This document shows positions 33,790 to 43,434 of a stretch of 64,000 bases of DNA, piece after piece. Position 1 is the stretch's first letter. Each line of letters starts with the position of its first letter. The stretch is from Myroides odoratimimus (GTDB taxonomy: Bacteria; Bacteroidota; Bacteroidia; Flavobacteriales; Flavobacteriaceae). The position numbers and the translations under genes were made by a program. The notes under the pieces are model-generated. The model was not told the DNA's origin. It searched no databases and saw nothing but the letters and a program-made list of their open reading frames with translations. The stretch is taken from contig NZ_BCMQ01000001.1 of NCBI RefSeq assembly GCF_001485415.1, positions 1 through 64,000 on the forward strand, given 5' to 3'.

Positions 33790-33862
33790 GTGCTTTATTA
33801 TCTAAGTAGAAGGTAGAAAATCAGAAATCTACTTCATTACACTCCTAAATATCATAAAAACA

Positions 33863-33890
33863 AAATGAGGTTGCCTAGGCAACCTCATTT
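33863..33890 (-). terminator. Perfect 28-bp palindrome ending the phosphate transporter gene
   Basis: AAATGAGGTTGCCT and AGGCAACCTCATTT are exact complements with no loop bases. In RNA the central bases would form the loop. On the minus strand TTGTTTTT follows. Confidence 0.8.
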
Positions 33891-33912
33891 CTTCACTTAA
33901 ATTAAATATAGA

Positions 33913-36192
33913 TTAGCTCATTCTTTTGAATGACTTCCTCTTAACATCAATTTCGAAATCTCGAAACAATTCTAACAATCCAATTGTAGACTTGATTAGA
34001 TCATCAGTCTCAAATAAAATAGAGAAGTATAACTTACTATTTTTAGGACTTGTCTCTGTCGTACGAATACGAATGATTTGTTTCTGGATTAACTTATCTA
34101 CAGTAGCGATTAAATCATCTTTTTCCTGTAGGATTTCTTCTATCTCAGAGAATTTTTCTTCTGTAAATAATATGATTACTTTATCGAATAATACTTGAAG
34201 CTTTTTATCTATTAGTTTTAAATCTCTAATTTGATTAAACTTCAGTTTCTTATGGTTATTGTCAATATGCGTATAACTATTCTGAGCAATAAAATTGATA
34301 GACTTAATCATATCTTGTAGATACCCTAGTGTCAATACATAGAATTTACTTGCTTCTACAGAAGTTTCATCTAGATTTTTAATAAAGAAGTACACATTAC
34401 CACGTAAGTTATCCACTTCTTTTTCTAGCTTCTTAAGCTGCTTTCTACTTTTCTTTAATTCTGTCAATTCTTGCAGAGCCACACCATCTATCACCGAAGT
34501 ATATAATTCATTTGCTCTTGTAATCACATTAGCGATTTGAGAAGAACTTTCTGAAGCTACCCCTTGGATAGTCATAATATCAACGCTATCTAACTTCGCT
34601 TCATTATCTGCTTTTTCTTTTGTCTTCTTATTATACATTTTATTACTTCTGTATAATAAAATTCCCACTAGAATTAACATTCCTACTAAAGCGTAGATCT
34701 CTCCTATTTTTAATACATAAGCGATCACAAAAGAAGCAATAAATGCTACAATAGCTGTTACGAACCAACCACCTATCACATTAAACACCCCTGCTACACG
34801 ATACACAGCTGAGTCTCTATCCCATGCTCTATCCGCAAATGATGTACCCATCGCCACCATAAAAGTCACATAAGTAGTTGATAGTGGTAATTTCATAGAA
34901 GTACCGATAGAGATCAAGATACTCGCCACAATAAGGTTCACTGAAGCACGTACCATATCGAATGCTGGTTCATCCTTTGGAGTTCTACTCTTTGGTTTCT
35001 TAGGAATCTCAAAGCGCTTATCCATTTTGAGCTGTAGTGATTTTGGCAAGAAGTAATTCACTCCCATACCGATTAACACCATACCTCTAACGATAACCTT
35101 AGACAGAATATTAGGTGAGAATTTCTCCTCTGTACTTCCTGTATCTTGTCTTGCCAAGCTCATTTCTGTCTCGATTACATTCTTCGCTTTCTTAGATGTC
35201 CATAAAGTATACACCATGATAATACCTGCAATGGCTAAAAAATAGAAAGGAGCAACTACACTCTCTTCTGCTAACTTATGCATCATATAAGTATCAGGAG
35301 ACTGACCCGATGCCATAAAGAACTCAAATGATTGGAATGCTGCAATAGGCACACCTATAAAGTTCACTAAGTCATTACCTGCAAAAGCCAATGCTAATGC
35401 AAATGTTCCGATAACGATAATTACTCTAAGTATATTTAACTTAAAGATACTCATCAGTAATTGAGAGAATATAGTCCAAAACACTAAACTAATCCCTATA
35501 ATAGTTAACTGATTATCTCCAATCCAGTTACTAGTTTCTTTTGTAATAAAACTTGCACCTTTTAATCCTTTTACCAAGATAAAGAAAGTAATAGCAGTAA
35601 TAGCTACCCCTCCGAATATCGCTCCGAAGTATTTTAACTTTTGTTCCACTTGGAAGGTAAAGATCAACCTAGAAACGTATTGTACTAAAGTACCTAACGT
35701 AAAAGAAAGTATTACTGACAGTAATATACTGACTACAATCTCGGTGGCCTTCTCCGTATTGATATAATCTGGCAACATAGACCAGCTATCGTTATTAGAT
35801 ACGATTTTGATTACAGCAAGACATACTGCAGAACCTAATAATTCGAAAACAATAGATACTGTAGTAGATGTTGGCAACCCTAAAGAGTTAAACACATCCA
35901 GAAGTAGTACATCGGTAATCATCACCGCGAGGAAGATGACCATCACATCATTAAAGGAGAACATACTAGGGACGAATATACCACTTCGGGCTATCTCCAT
36001 CATCCCTCCTGAAAATATCGCTCCTACTAGAATACCTAGTGAAGCTACAATCATAATTGTCTTAAAAGTAACCGCTTTTGAACCCAATGCTGAATTCAAG
36101 AAGTTCACCGCATCGTTACTTACTCCAACAGTTAAATCGATAATAGCTAATACCCCAAGGGCTATAAGCATTACAATAAAAATCTGTTCCAT
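33913..36192 (-). CDS. PiT-family inorganic phosphate transporter with PhoU-like C-terminal extension
   Basis: 759 residues. The membrane part (about 1-520) carries the two halves of the PHO-4 signature: VGVSNDAVNFLNSALGSKAV near residue 24 and LSTTYVTFMVAMGTSFADRA around 425. PiT proteins take up phosphate with sodium or protons. The last ~240 residues are soluble, helical and charged (coiled-coil/DUF47- or PhoU-like; ELTELKKSRKQLKKLEKEVD). PiT genes often have a separate DUF47 partner gene; here the two seem fused. No other phosphate genes are nearby. Confidence 0.9.
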   Translation of the reverse strand: MEQIFIVMLIALGVLAIIDLTVGVSNDAVNFLNSALGSKAVTFKTIMIVASLGILVGAIFSGGMMEIARSGIFVPSMFSFNDVMVIFLAVMITDVLLLDVFNSLGLPTSTTVSIVFELLGSAVCLAVIKIVSNNDSWSMLPDYINTEKATEIVVSILLSVILSFTLGTLVQYVSRLIFTFQVEQKLKYFGAIFGGVAITAITFFILVKGLKGASFITKETSNWIGDNQLTIIGISLVFWTIFSQLLMSIFKLNILRVIIVIGTFALALAFAGNDLVNFIGVPIAAFQSFEFFMASGQSPDTYMMHKLAEESVVAPFYFLAIAGIIMVYTLWTSKKAKNVIETEMSLARQDTGSTEEKFSPNILSKVIVRGMVLIGMGVNYFLPKSLQLKMDKRFEIPKKPKSRTPKDEPAFDMVRASVNLIVASILISIGTSMKLPLSTTYVTFMVAMGTSFADRAWDRDSAVYRVAGVFNVIGGWFVTAIVAFIASFVIAYVLKIGEIYALVGMLILVGILLYRSNKMYNKKTKEKADNEAKLDSVDIMTIQGVASESSSQIANVITRANELYTSVIDGVALQELTELKKSRKQLKKLEKEVDNLRGNVYFFIKNLDETSVEASKFYVLTLGYLQDMIKSINFIAQNSYTHIDNNHKKLKFNQIRDLKLIDKKLQVLFDKVIILFTEEKFSEIEEILQEKDDLIATVDKLIQKQIIRIRTTETSPKNSKLYFSILFETDDLIKSTIGLLELFRDFEIDVKRKSFKRMS

Positions 36193-36307
36193 TTATAAAT
36201 TCTATTTAAATTAAGTGTGCCGCAAAATTGATTATAATAATTCATACCTATGTTAACTTAACGTTATTAATCCTTCAGCTTCTTTTTATAGTTAAAATAC
36301 ATTTGAC

Positions 36308-36315
36308 TACTTTTG
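36308..36315 (+). promoter_or_regulatory. -7 box of the yyaL/mscS operon
   Basis: TACTTTTG matches TAnnTTTG, 29 bp before ATG 36345. It lies inside the upstream in-frame extension (from 36228), which is therefore unlikely to be translated. Confidence 0.55.
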
Positions 36316-36344
36316 TTAAGCAACAACAATATCATAATCTCATC

Positions 36345-38348
36345 ATGAATTTATTACACTTAGAATCAAGCCCTTATTTATTACAACATGCCAATAACCC
36401 TATTTATTGGAAAGCGTGGAATAAGGAAACTTTAACACTAGCTGAGCAGGAAGACAAACTTCTTATTATCAGCATAGGATACTCTACTTGTCACTGGTGT
36501 CATGTTATGGAAAAAGAAAGTTTTGAGAACCAAGAGGTAGCAGATCTTATGAATCAACATTTTATCTCTATCAAGGTTGATCGTGAAGAGCTTCCTCATC
36601 TAGATAACTTCTATATGAAAGCAATCCAAATTATGACAAAACAAGGAGGATGGCCTTTAAATGTTGTTTGTTTGCCTGATGGTAGACCAATATGGGGAGG
36701 AACTTATTTTAAAAGACAAAATTGGATAGATTCTTTATCACAGTTACATCACCTGTACAAAGAAAAACGCGATACTGTACTAGATTTCGCAACACAACTA
36801 CAAGAAGGAATATCTATTCTAAGTCAAGCACCTATAGCACAAGAGGAATCTAGATTCAATACAGACCTTGTATTAGAGAATTGGAAAAAGAGTTTTGATT
36901 GGGAATATGGAGGGTATACACGAGCGCCAAAGTTCATGATGCCTACTAACTTACTATACTTACAGAAAAAAGGAGTATTACACCGAGATCAACAACTATT
37001 AGAATACATAGACCTTACGTTAACTAGAATGGCATGGGGAGGTCTATTTGATACAGTAGAAGGTGGTTTCTCTAGATATTCTGTCGATCATAAATGGCAT
37101 ATTCCTCACTTCGAAAAAATGCTTTATGACAATGCACAACTGTTATCTGTATATGCAGATGGATATAAACGTACTCACAATAAACTCTACAAAGAAGTTA
37201 TTGACAAGACAATTAATTTTATTACTAACAATTGGGCTAATGGTGAAGGAGGATATTATTCAGCACTAGATGCAGACAGTTTAGACAGTCACAACCAGCT
37301 GGAAGAAGGTGCTTTCTATATTTGGACAATAGAAGAATTAAAAGAATTAGTCCAACAAGATTTCCCTTTATTCAGTACTGTATTTAATATCAATTCTTTT
37401 GGACATTGGGAGAACAACCAATATGTATTAATCCAAACCCGTGAATTAATAGATATCGCTAACGAGAATAATATCCCTCTTGAAGACTTAGAAAATAAAA
37501 AAAAGCAATGGGAAACAGCTCTAAGACAGTATAGAGCGAATAGACCTAAGCCACGCCTAGATGACAAAACACTCACTTCGTGGAATGCTATGTACATCAC
37601 AGGATTATTAGATGCATACACGGCTACTCAAAACACAGCTTATCTAGAACAAGCTAAAGCATTACACCTATTCATCCACAATAACCTATGGTGTGAAGAG
37701 CGTGGACTATTGCGTACGTATAAAGATGGAAATGCCAAGATAGAAGCTTTCTTAGACGATTATGCCTTTTATATACAAGGATTAATTTATCTATTTGAAC
37801 ACACAGAAGAACAACAATACATCACAGAAGCCAAAAATCTTATGGACTACTCTTTAGACCACTTCTTAGATCACGAGAGCAAGTTCTTTTATTTTAGCAA
37901 GCATAACCAAGAAGATACTATTACACCAGCGATAGAAACAGAGGATAATGTTATCCCTTCTTCTAACGCGATTATGGCTATAAATTTATACAAACTCGGT
38001 TTGCTATACGAGAATAGTTACTACAGTGATCTCACAATTAATATGACGAATACTGTACTCTCTACTGTTGATTATCCTTCAGCATACTCACATTGGCTAT
38101 TGCTACAACTATATTTAGAGCAACCACTTGAGTTAACATGGGTGGGTGCAGATGCTCTTCAACACAATCTATCGAGAAGAGAAAACATAATAACGAGAGC
38201 TTCTGTATTCTCAGTATCCTCACCATCGACTGTCCCTTACTTAGCTAAGTATACACCTACAGAAGAGACTTTACATTATATTTGTATAGAGAGAGCGTGC
38301 TTAGCACCTGATACAGATCATACACAGATAGATAATTATACTTTATAA
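36345..38348 (+). CDS. YyaL/Spata20-type protein (DUF255 thioredoxin-like plus six-hairpin glycosidase-like)
   Basis: 667 residues from ATG 36345. The N-terminal thioredoxin-like domain (about 1-165) starts with NLLHLESSPYLLQHANNPI and has the typical STCHWCHVME (Cys49, Cys52). A large alpha-helical toroid follows, with KFMMPTNLLYL, FEKMLYDNAQLL and GGYYSALDADS. This is the usual layout and length of the family found from bacteria to mammals, whose biochemical role is unsettled. It is followed after 3 bp by an mscS gene. Confidence 0.93.
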   Translation: MNLLHLESSPYLLQHANNPIYWKAWNKETLTLAEQEDKLLIISIGYSTCHWCHVMEKESFENQEVADLMNQHFISIKVDREELPHLDNFYMKAIQIMTKQGGWPLNVVCLPDGRPIWGGTYFKRQNWIDSLSQLHHLYKEKRDTVLDFATQLQEGISILSQAPIAQEESRFNTDLVLENWKKSFDWEYGGYTRAPKFMMPTNLLYLQKKGVLHRDQQLLEYIDLTLTRMAWGGLFDTVEGGFSRYSVDHKWHIPHFEKMLYDNAQLLSVYADGYKRTHNKLYKEVIDKTINFITNNWANGEGGYYSALDADSLDSHNQLEEGAFYIWTIEELKELVQQDFPLFSTVFNINSFGHWENNQYVLIQTRELIDIANENNIPLEDLENKKKQWETALRQYRANRPKPRLDDKTLTSWNAMYITGLLDAYTATQNTAYLEQAKALHLFIHNNLWCEERGLLRTYKDGNAKIEAFLDDYAFYIQGLIYLFEHTEEQQYITEAKNLMDYSLDHFLDHESKFFYFSKHNQEDTITPAIETEDNVIPSSNAIMAINLYKLGLLYENSYYSDLTINMTNTVLSTVDYPSAYSHWLLLQLYLEQPLELTWVGADALQHNLSRRENIITRASVFSVSSPSTVPYLAKYTPTEETLHYICIERACLAPDTDHTQIDNYTL

Positions 38349-38351
38349 AAT

Positions 38352-39119
38352 ATGCAAAAATTAGATACTTTATTATCTAGATACATTGAAGATATTATTA
38401 CCTATATACCTGAGATAGTGACTTCACTTATCATCTTAGGTATAGGTCTATGGGTTATTCGCTTCTTACAGAGATTAGCAAAAAGAATATTCTTAAAAAA
38501 GAATATAGACCCTACTTTCTCTAGCTTTATTCTAGATGTATTAATCTGGGGAATGCGAATACTCTTATTTGTTATCATCGCCTCAAAGCTTGGTATACAA
38601 ACTAGTTCTTTTGTAGCCATTATTGGTGCAATGAGTTTAGCCATTGGTCTTTCATTACAAGGATCATTGAGTAACTTCGCTGGAGGTGTATTAATTATTC
38701 TATTTAAACCATTTAGAATAGGAGATATTATAGAGGCACAGGGAGAAACAGGTAAAGTACTAACCATACATATCTTCTCCACTCAGGTACTAACTTATCA
38801 GAACAATATAGTGTATATCCCTAACGGAGTACTATCTAATGGTAAGATTAAAAATATTACACAGAACAACCTTAGAAGAGCTGAAATAGCAGTGCAAACA
38901 ACTCTACTTAAAAACACAACAGTCTTTATAGAAAAACTACAAGAGGAGCTAGATTCCTATGACAAAGTACTTTCACAACCAAGACCTAGAATATTAATCA
39001 GAGAGTTATTAGATACTAAGATTACGTACACCGTACAGATATGGGTAGAGAATGATAACTTTACCGTTGCTACATCTTATGTACTCTTAAAAGCGAGAGA
39101 AATTAGTGATGCGCTATAA
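38352..39119 (+). CDS. Small mechanosensitive channel, MscS family
   Basis: 255 residues, slightly shorter than E. coli MscS. Membrane helices TM1 (about 18-38) and TM2 (about 60-80) precede the pore helix AIIGAMSLAIGLSLQGSLSN with its small-residue packing and the beta domain (FKPFRIGDIIEAQGETGKV, then VYIPNGVLSNGKIKN). It releases solutes during hypo-osmotic shock at the inner membrane. It lies 3 bp after the YyaL gene in an operon. Confidence 0.95.
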   Translation: MQKLDTLLSRYIEDIITYIPEIVTSLIILGIGLWVIRFLQRLAKRIFLKKNIDPTFSSFILDVLIWGMRILLFVIIASKLGIQTSSFVAIIGAMSLAIGLSLQGSLSNFAGGVLIILFKPFRIGDIIEAQGETGKVLTIHIFSTQVLTYQNNIVYIPNGVLSNGKIKNITQNNLRRAEIAVQTTLLKNTTVFIEKLQEELDSYDKVLSQPRPRILIRELLDTKITYTVQIWVENDNFTVATSYVLLKAREISDAL

Positions 39120-39135
39120 TAGATAATTATTCAAT

Positions 39136-39175
39136 AAATAAGGGCTGCTAATTTATAGATTAGCAGCCCTTATTT
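39136..39175. terminator. Bidirectional terminator between mscS and tsaB
   Basis: AAATAAGGGCTGCTAAT (39136-39152) and ATTAGCAGCCCTTATTT (39159-39175) pair over 17 bp. It serves both convergent genes. Confidence 0.88.
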
Positions 39176-39183
39176 ATTATTAT

Positions 39184-39855
39184 TTATTTCTTCTTTTGAA
39201 TGAGAACAAAGTCTTTAAGATAGAAAGGCTCAAAATAAGCCACATCCACAAACTCTTCTTTCACATACTTATCATAAGCCATCACTCCCATTTCACTTGC
39301 AGAAGGATATGTAATCTCAGGATAGTACATAAAACCTTCCGTACCTAATGTTTCCTTACACTTCATTGCTCCATCCCCTATCAGATGTAATTTTGTTCCT
39401 TTATATTGATTAAAAGAGTTTTCATCAATAACGATTGCCTCTATTTCACTTAATTTATTATACTCTTTATCAAAGACTGCGGAGAACACTTCCATACGTC
39501 TAGCATCTAGCATTGGTACGATCAGTCCTTCTGTCACCTCCACCTGTCTTGCTAATATCTCTAAAGTGTCTAATGCTATTAAAGGAATCGACAATCCATA
39601 ACAAAGCCCCTTCACTGAAGATACTCCTATGCGCAAGCCTGTATATGACCCAGGTCCTTGACTAATCGCTATAGCCGAAAGATCTTTTAAAGTCTTGTTA
39701 TTCTCTTTTAATATTTCTTCTACAAAAACGTGTAGCTTCTCAGCATGAGAGAAATTCTCTTCTGCTATCTCCTTACACGCTATTACTTCACCAGTCACTG
39801 ATAATGAGACAGAACAGTTCTTAGTAGCTGTCTCAATAGATAAAATCGTTATCAT
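39184..39855 (-). CDS. tsaB: tRNA threonylcarbamoyladenosine biosynthesis protein TsaB
   Basis: 223 residues. It works with TsaD and TsaE to make the t6A modification at tRNA position 37. The ASKHA fold begins with ILSIETATKNCSVSL, then ISQGPGSYTGLRIG and KGLCYGLSIPLIALDTLE, all characteristic of TsaB (YeaZ). It lies 2 bp after the adaptor gene, the last gene of that operon. Confidence 0.95.
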   Translation of the reverse strand: MITILSIETATKNCSVSLSVTGEVIACKEIAEENFSHAEKLHVFVEEILKENNKTLKDLSAIAISQGPGSYTGLRIGVSSVKGLCYGLSIPLIALDTLEILARQVEVTEGLIVPMLDARRMEVFSAVFDKEYNKLSEIEAIVIDENSFNQYKGTKLHLIGDGAMKCKETLGTEGFMYYPEITYPSASEMGVMAYDKYVKEEFVDVAYFEPFYLKDFVLIQKKK

Positions 39856-39857
39856 TA

Positions 39858-41108
39858 TTATTTTTTACTTTCTACTTCTACTTTATCTCCATGTTGAAGG
39901 ATTCTACTTACAGTCGAATATGGCCCTGTAATAATCACATCCTCAGCATGAAGGCCTTCTATTATTTGAATATTCGAGTCGTCTTTTATTCCAGTTTTCA
40001 CAAATTTAAGCTTTGCTGTACCGCCATCATTAACGAATATAGCTTCTCTCATAAGCTCTTTATCGAATATCTTCTTTCCTTCTGTTTTATTCATAACAGT
40101 ATCAGTAGGTGTTTTCATTACCACAGCACTAATAGGTACCGCATAAATATCATTCTTAACATCAGTAATAATATCTACAGCTGCAGTCATACCTGGTCTA
40201 AATGGAGAGTAATTCTCAATATCCTTTTTTACCAAGTCTTGGTATGATTCTGCTAAGATTTTAATCTTTACTTTAAAAGTCGTTACCTGATCAGCTGATA
40301 CTGTCTGATTAGAAGCAGAATTAGAAATACTAGTCACTACACCTCTAAACTCTTTTTTTAGATAGGCATCTACATTAATTCTTGTCTCATCACCTAGTTT
40401 CACTTTTACGATATCATTTTCATTAATATCGACTTCTACCTCCATTCCACTAAGGTTAGCCACTCTTAAAATCTCCGTACCTGCCATCTGTTGGGTACCT
40501 AACACTCGCTCTCCTAACTCTACATTCACTCTAGAAATCGTACCATAAGCTGGTGCGTATATCGTCGTTCGAAGAAGATTAGCTTTTGACTCTGCTAGTG
40601 CAGCCCTAGAACTCTCTACATTATAATAAGCAGAAGATTGAGCTGCTTTAGCCACTTCATACGTTCGCACTACTAGATCCCATTCAGAACGCGAAATCAC
40701 TCCCTTGTCATACAATCTACTATTTCGATCATAATTAGATTTAGCCTCTTTTAACTGAGCTTCAGCCTGTGATAATCCAGCTTTACTCGTCGCTAACATC
40801 GCCTCTACTCTCTCCATAGCAGAAGTATATAAGTCTGGATTAATTACGACTAATAGATCTCCCTTATTAACGACCTGTCCTTCTTTGATTGGCAAATTTA
40901 TGATTTCTCCAGATACTTCTGAAGATATTTTAATCTCTATTTCGGGTTGTATCTTTCCTGTACCTGATACTGTCTCGATAATATTCGTCTTTTCTAATTC
41001 TATCGTTTCTACTTTAGTACGATCTTCTTCTTTACCGAAAACAAACTTTCCAATAAGTAAGACAGCCACTATAAGGATACCAACTACTATGATGTATTTT
41101 TTCTTCAT
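39858..41108 (-). CDS. RND/MacA-type periplasmic adaptor subunit
   Basis: 416 residues from ATG 41108; an in-frame TTG at 41138 would overlap the TolC gene and is less likely. One N-terminal membrane anchor (about 3-22, KYIIVVGILIVAVLLIGKFV) is followed by a lipoyl half (EVSGEIINLPIKEGQVVNKG), an alpha hairpin (about 95-180), the second lipoyl half (TIYAPAYGTISRVNVELGE) and beta-barrel domains. It resembles MacA-like adaptors, but no MacB-like ABC or RND pump follows; tsaB does instead. It lies 4 bp after a TolC-family gene. Confidence 0.9.
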   Translation of the reverse strand: MKKKYIIVVGILIVAVLLIGKFVFGKEEDRTKVETIELEKTNIIETVSGTGKIQPEIEIKISSEVSGEIINLPIKEGQVVNKGDLLVVINPDLYTSAMERVEAMLATSKAGLSQAEAQLKEAKSNYDRNSRLYDKGVISRSEWDLVVRTYEVAKAAQSSAYYNVESSRAALAESKANLLRTTIYAPAYGTISRVNVELGERVLGTQQMAGTEILRVANLSGMEVEVDINENDIVKVKLGDETRINVDAYLKKEFRGVVTSISNSASNQTVSADQVTTFKVKIKILAESYQDLVKKDIENYSPFRPGMTAAVDIITDVKNDIYAVPISAVVMKTPTDTVMNKTEGKKIFDKELMREAIFVNDGGTAKLKFVKTGIKDDSNIQIIEGLHAEDVIITGPYSTVSRILQHGDKVEVESKK

Positions 41109-41112
41109 CTCT

Positions 41113-42552
41113 CTAATGTTTAAAAAGTGGGATACCAAAATAATACTCTAGTATCTTGGTTTTAAAAATGTATTCATATTTAGACTTTAATAAATCTGAC
41201 TGTGCCGTCACAAATAAAGTCTGATTTTGATTTAATTCAAAGATATTAATTAAGCCAACAGAATAACGCTCCTTTGAGTACTCTAGAGACAGCTTCCTTG
41301 CTTCAAGACTTGCATTACTAGCCTCATACTTCTGATAAGCACTCTCCGTATCTGTATAAGCCTTAAACACGAGCTGCTCTAAATTCAGTGCAATTACCTC
41401 TCTTTCATTCTCTATCTGTTGTAGCGTAAGTTTTTTTAATTTGATACTATTTCGAGTAGAGAAACCATTAAAAATAGGTATCGTTAGACTTAAACCAAAA
41501 TTCGAATTAAAGTTATCACTAAACTGATTGAAAAAAGAATTAGGCCCACCGTATACAGCCATACTATTCTGTCGCAATACACGCTGATTAGATCCTTCTA
41601 CATACCCTACTTCAGAAGTAGATTCTAATAAGCGATTTTCTACTAATCGATCTTGGTAATTCATATTCGTACCTAGATTATAAAATGCTTGTAGAGTAGG
41701 GCTATAAGCAGACTTAGCTATACTTACATCTTTTTCTGCCATCAGCACATTCGTTTCTGCTGTTTTGATATCTGTCAATACTTCAGTAGCTCTATTAGTA
41801 ATATCTTGAGGGCTATAGCTAAGCATACTTGACTCTGACACTTCATAATCCGTATCTACAATATCAAAAGATTCATAGGACTTGATTTGAAGCAATTGAG
41901 CTAAGTTTAAACGAGCCATCACTAATTCATTCTGTGAAATAATTAATCGCTGTGTATCTATAGCCACAGTCGCTTTGGCTTCTAACAAATCACCTGCTGG
42001 TACAACACCTTCATTCACTAACTCTTGCGTACGCTCCTGCTGACTCTTGTCATATTCTAATTGCGTTTGATTCGTCTTTACCAATTCTTTATTAAACAAA
42101 ATCTGCAAATAAGAATTAATCACATTCAACGCAATATCCTCCTTCATCTTTTGCAACTTATACTGAGAAGCTAGATGTGATAATCTAGCCTTGACCAACA
42201 TATTCTGTTTCTTCAGTCCTCCGTATAAATCTACTTTCATACCCAGACCTAAATTTGTCGCTTGAATAGTCTTACTATCTACCATACCTGTTAACTGATC
42301 TGGCTGATCTGCGATAGTCCATGAATGACTTCCGGTTAAATTGACATTAGGCATGAAGCTGCCTATCGCGATATCCTTATTAATCTCTGCGCTTTGTTCA
42401 TCTAACTCATACTGCTTAATACGAATATTATTCTCTATTGCATAGTCAATACACTTCTCTAATGACCATAGAGTACGTTCTTGTCCTTTCACAAAAGAAC
42501 AATATAAACCCAGTACTATACAAGTACCTTTTAGAAAGTAGCGATTAACCAT
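41113..42552 (-). CDS. TolC-family outer membrane protein
   Basis: 479 residues. A signal peptide (to about residue 23, SFVKGQE) is followed by two outer-membrane-efflux-protein repeats: LEKCIDYAIENNIRIKQYEL, then the second half after SLTIPIFNGFSTRN at about 350. It provides the outer membrane channel for the adaptor encoded immediately downstream. Only distant likeness to the first TolC protein of the window. Confidence 0.92.
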   Translation of the reverse strand: MVNRYFLKGTCIVLGLYCSFVKGQERTLWSLEKCIDYAIENNIRIKQYELDEQSAEINKDIAIGSFMPNVNLTGSHSWTIADQPDQLTGMVDSKTIQATNLGLGMKVDLYGGLKKQNMLVKARLSHLASQYKLQKMKEDIALNVINSYLQILFNKELVKTNQTQLEYDKSQQERTQELVNEGVVPAGDLLEAKATVAIDTQRLIISQNELVMARLNLAQLLQIKSYESFDIVDTDYEVSESSMLSYSPQDITNRATEVLTDIKTAETNVLMAEKDVSIAKSAYSPTLQAFYNLGTNMNYQDRLVENRLLESTSEVGYVEGSNQRVLRQNSMAVYGGPNSFFNQFSDNFNSNFGLSLTIPIFNGFSTRNSIKLKKLTLQQIENEREVIALNLEQLVFKAYTDTESAYQKYEASNASLEARKLSLEYSKERYSVGLINIFELNQNQTLFVTAQSDLLKSKYEYIFKTKILEYYFGIPLFKH

Positions 42553-42606
42553 ATTCGATATACTCTTCTGAAATTAATAATTAATTATAACTCAAGTATA
42601 AAGTAA

Positions 42607-42635
42607 TAAAAAAAACCGCTAATAGTAGCGGTTTT
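42607..42635 (-). terminator. Terminator of the oxidase assembly genes
   Basis: AAAACCGCTA (42612-42621) and TAGCGGTTTT (42626-42635). On the minus strand a run of eight T follows. Confidence 0.82.
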
Positions 42636-42638
42636 CTG

Positions 42639-42872
42639 TTATGATTTTGTACTTTTTTTGTTTTTATATACTCTATAACTAAAATACATAGCAAAAGCAA
42701 CAAGCAAATACGGAAATATCATTAGGTACACTATTCCGTCGTTTACAGCTTCTGCTTTCACTCCTCCGTCTTCTGTCTCTAATGTAGCTCGACACATCGC
42801 ACACTGAGCAAATGCCTCACCCGAAAAGAAAAATACAGAAAACAGTAGACCCCAAACTAACTTTTTCATCAT
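42639..42872 (-). CDS. Small membrane protein with periplasmic Cys pair
   Basis: 77 residues. A signal peptide (about 1-22, ending AFA) is followed by QCAMCRATLETEDGG with two Cys spaced CxxC, and a C-terminal membrane helix (about 47-68, IVYLMIFPYLLVAFAMYFSY). I do not know a characterised homologue. It is the last gene of the oxidase assembly cluster, 12 bp after the DUF420 gene, next to SCO. A periplasmic CxxC in that setting suggests a role in copper handling or thiol redox for oxidase assembly, by inference only. Confidence 0.78.
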   Translation of the reverse strand: MMKKLVWGLLFSVFFFSGEAFAQCAMCRATLETEDGGVKAEAVNDGIVYLMIFPYLLVAFAMYFSYRVYKNKKSTKS

Positions 42873-42884
42873 TACTTAATTGTA

Positions 42885-43424
42885 TTAGTTAATATAATAA
42901 GGCGAAATCATCAAGTAAACGATAACTCCTGTCACAGCTACATACAACCACATAGGGTAAGTAATACGAGCTAACTTTTTATGTCTAGCATAAGATCCAG
43001 AAATACCACGTACAAACGTGAACAAAACAAAAGGAATAATGATAATAGACAATAAAATATGGGTAATCAAAATAAAGAAATAGATAGGACGTATAATTCC
43101 CTCTCCTCCAAACTTCGTCTCAATAGAAGTCATGTGATAAGCCACATACATCGCTAAAAAAGCTACTGAACATGCAATACACAATTTGATTAAACGCTCG
43201 TGTAATTGCTTATTTCCTTTTTTAATAGCCATTACTGCCCATACTAATAATACAGCGGTAAGTCCATTAATAGTAGCGTAGATTGGAGGTAAAAATGATA
43301 ACGGTTTTACATCATATCCTAGTTTCTGTAGATTAACTCCAAATAGGATAGCTACTACCACAGGTATTGCGATAGAAAGTATCCATATCCACTTATTGTA
43401 CTTTTGTTCAATATTGTTTTCCAT
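42885..43424 (-). CDS. DUF420-family membrane protein
   Basis: 179 residues, five predicted membrane helices and scattered His (AMYVAYHMTS, FILITHILLS) as in the DUF420 family, which occurs in cytochrome oxidase gene clusters and is related to CtaM/CtaG-like assembly proteins. It probably assists heme-copper oxidase assembly; the exact role is unknown. It is 10 bp after the SCO gene. Confidence 0.85.
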   Translation of the reverse strand: MENNIEQKYNKWIWILSIAIPVVVAILFGVNLQKLGYDVKPLSFLPPIYATINGLTAVLLVWAVMAIKKGNKQLHERLIKLCIACSVAFLAMYVAYHMTSIETKFGGEGIIRPIYFFILITHILLSIIIIPFVLFTFVRGISGSYARHKKLARITYPMWLYVAVTGVIVYLMISPYYIN

Positions 43425-43434
43425 TTTAATAATA

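Noticed and set aside
36228..36344. Upstream extension of the YyaL-like gene
   Set aside because: It contains the -7 box, and the conserved N terminus begins at ATG 36345.
41109..41138. Upstream TTG start for the periplasmic adaptor
   Set aside because: It would overlap the TolC-family gene; ATG 41108 directly precedes the membrane anchor.
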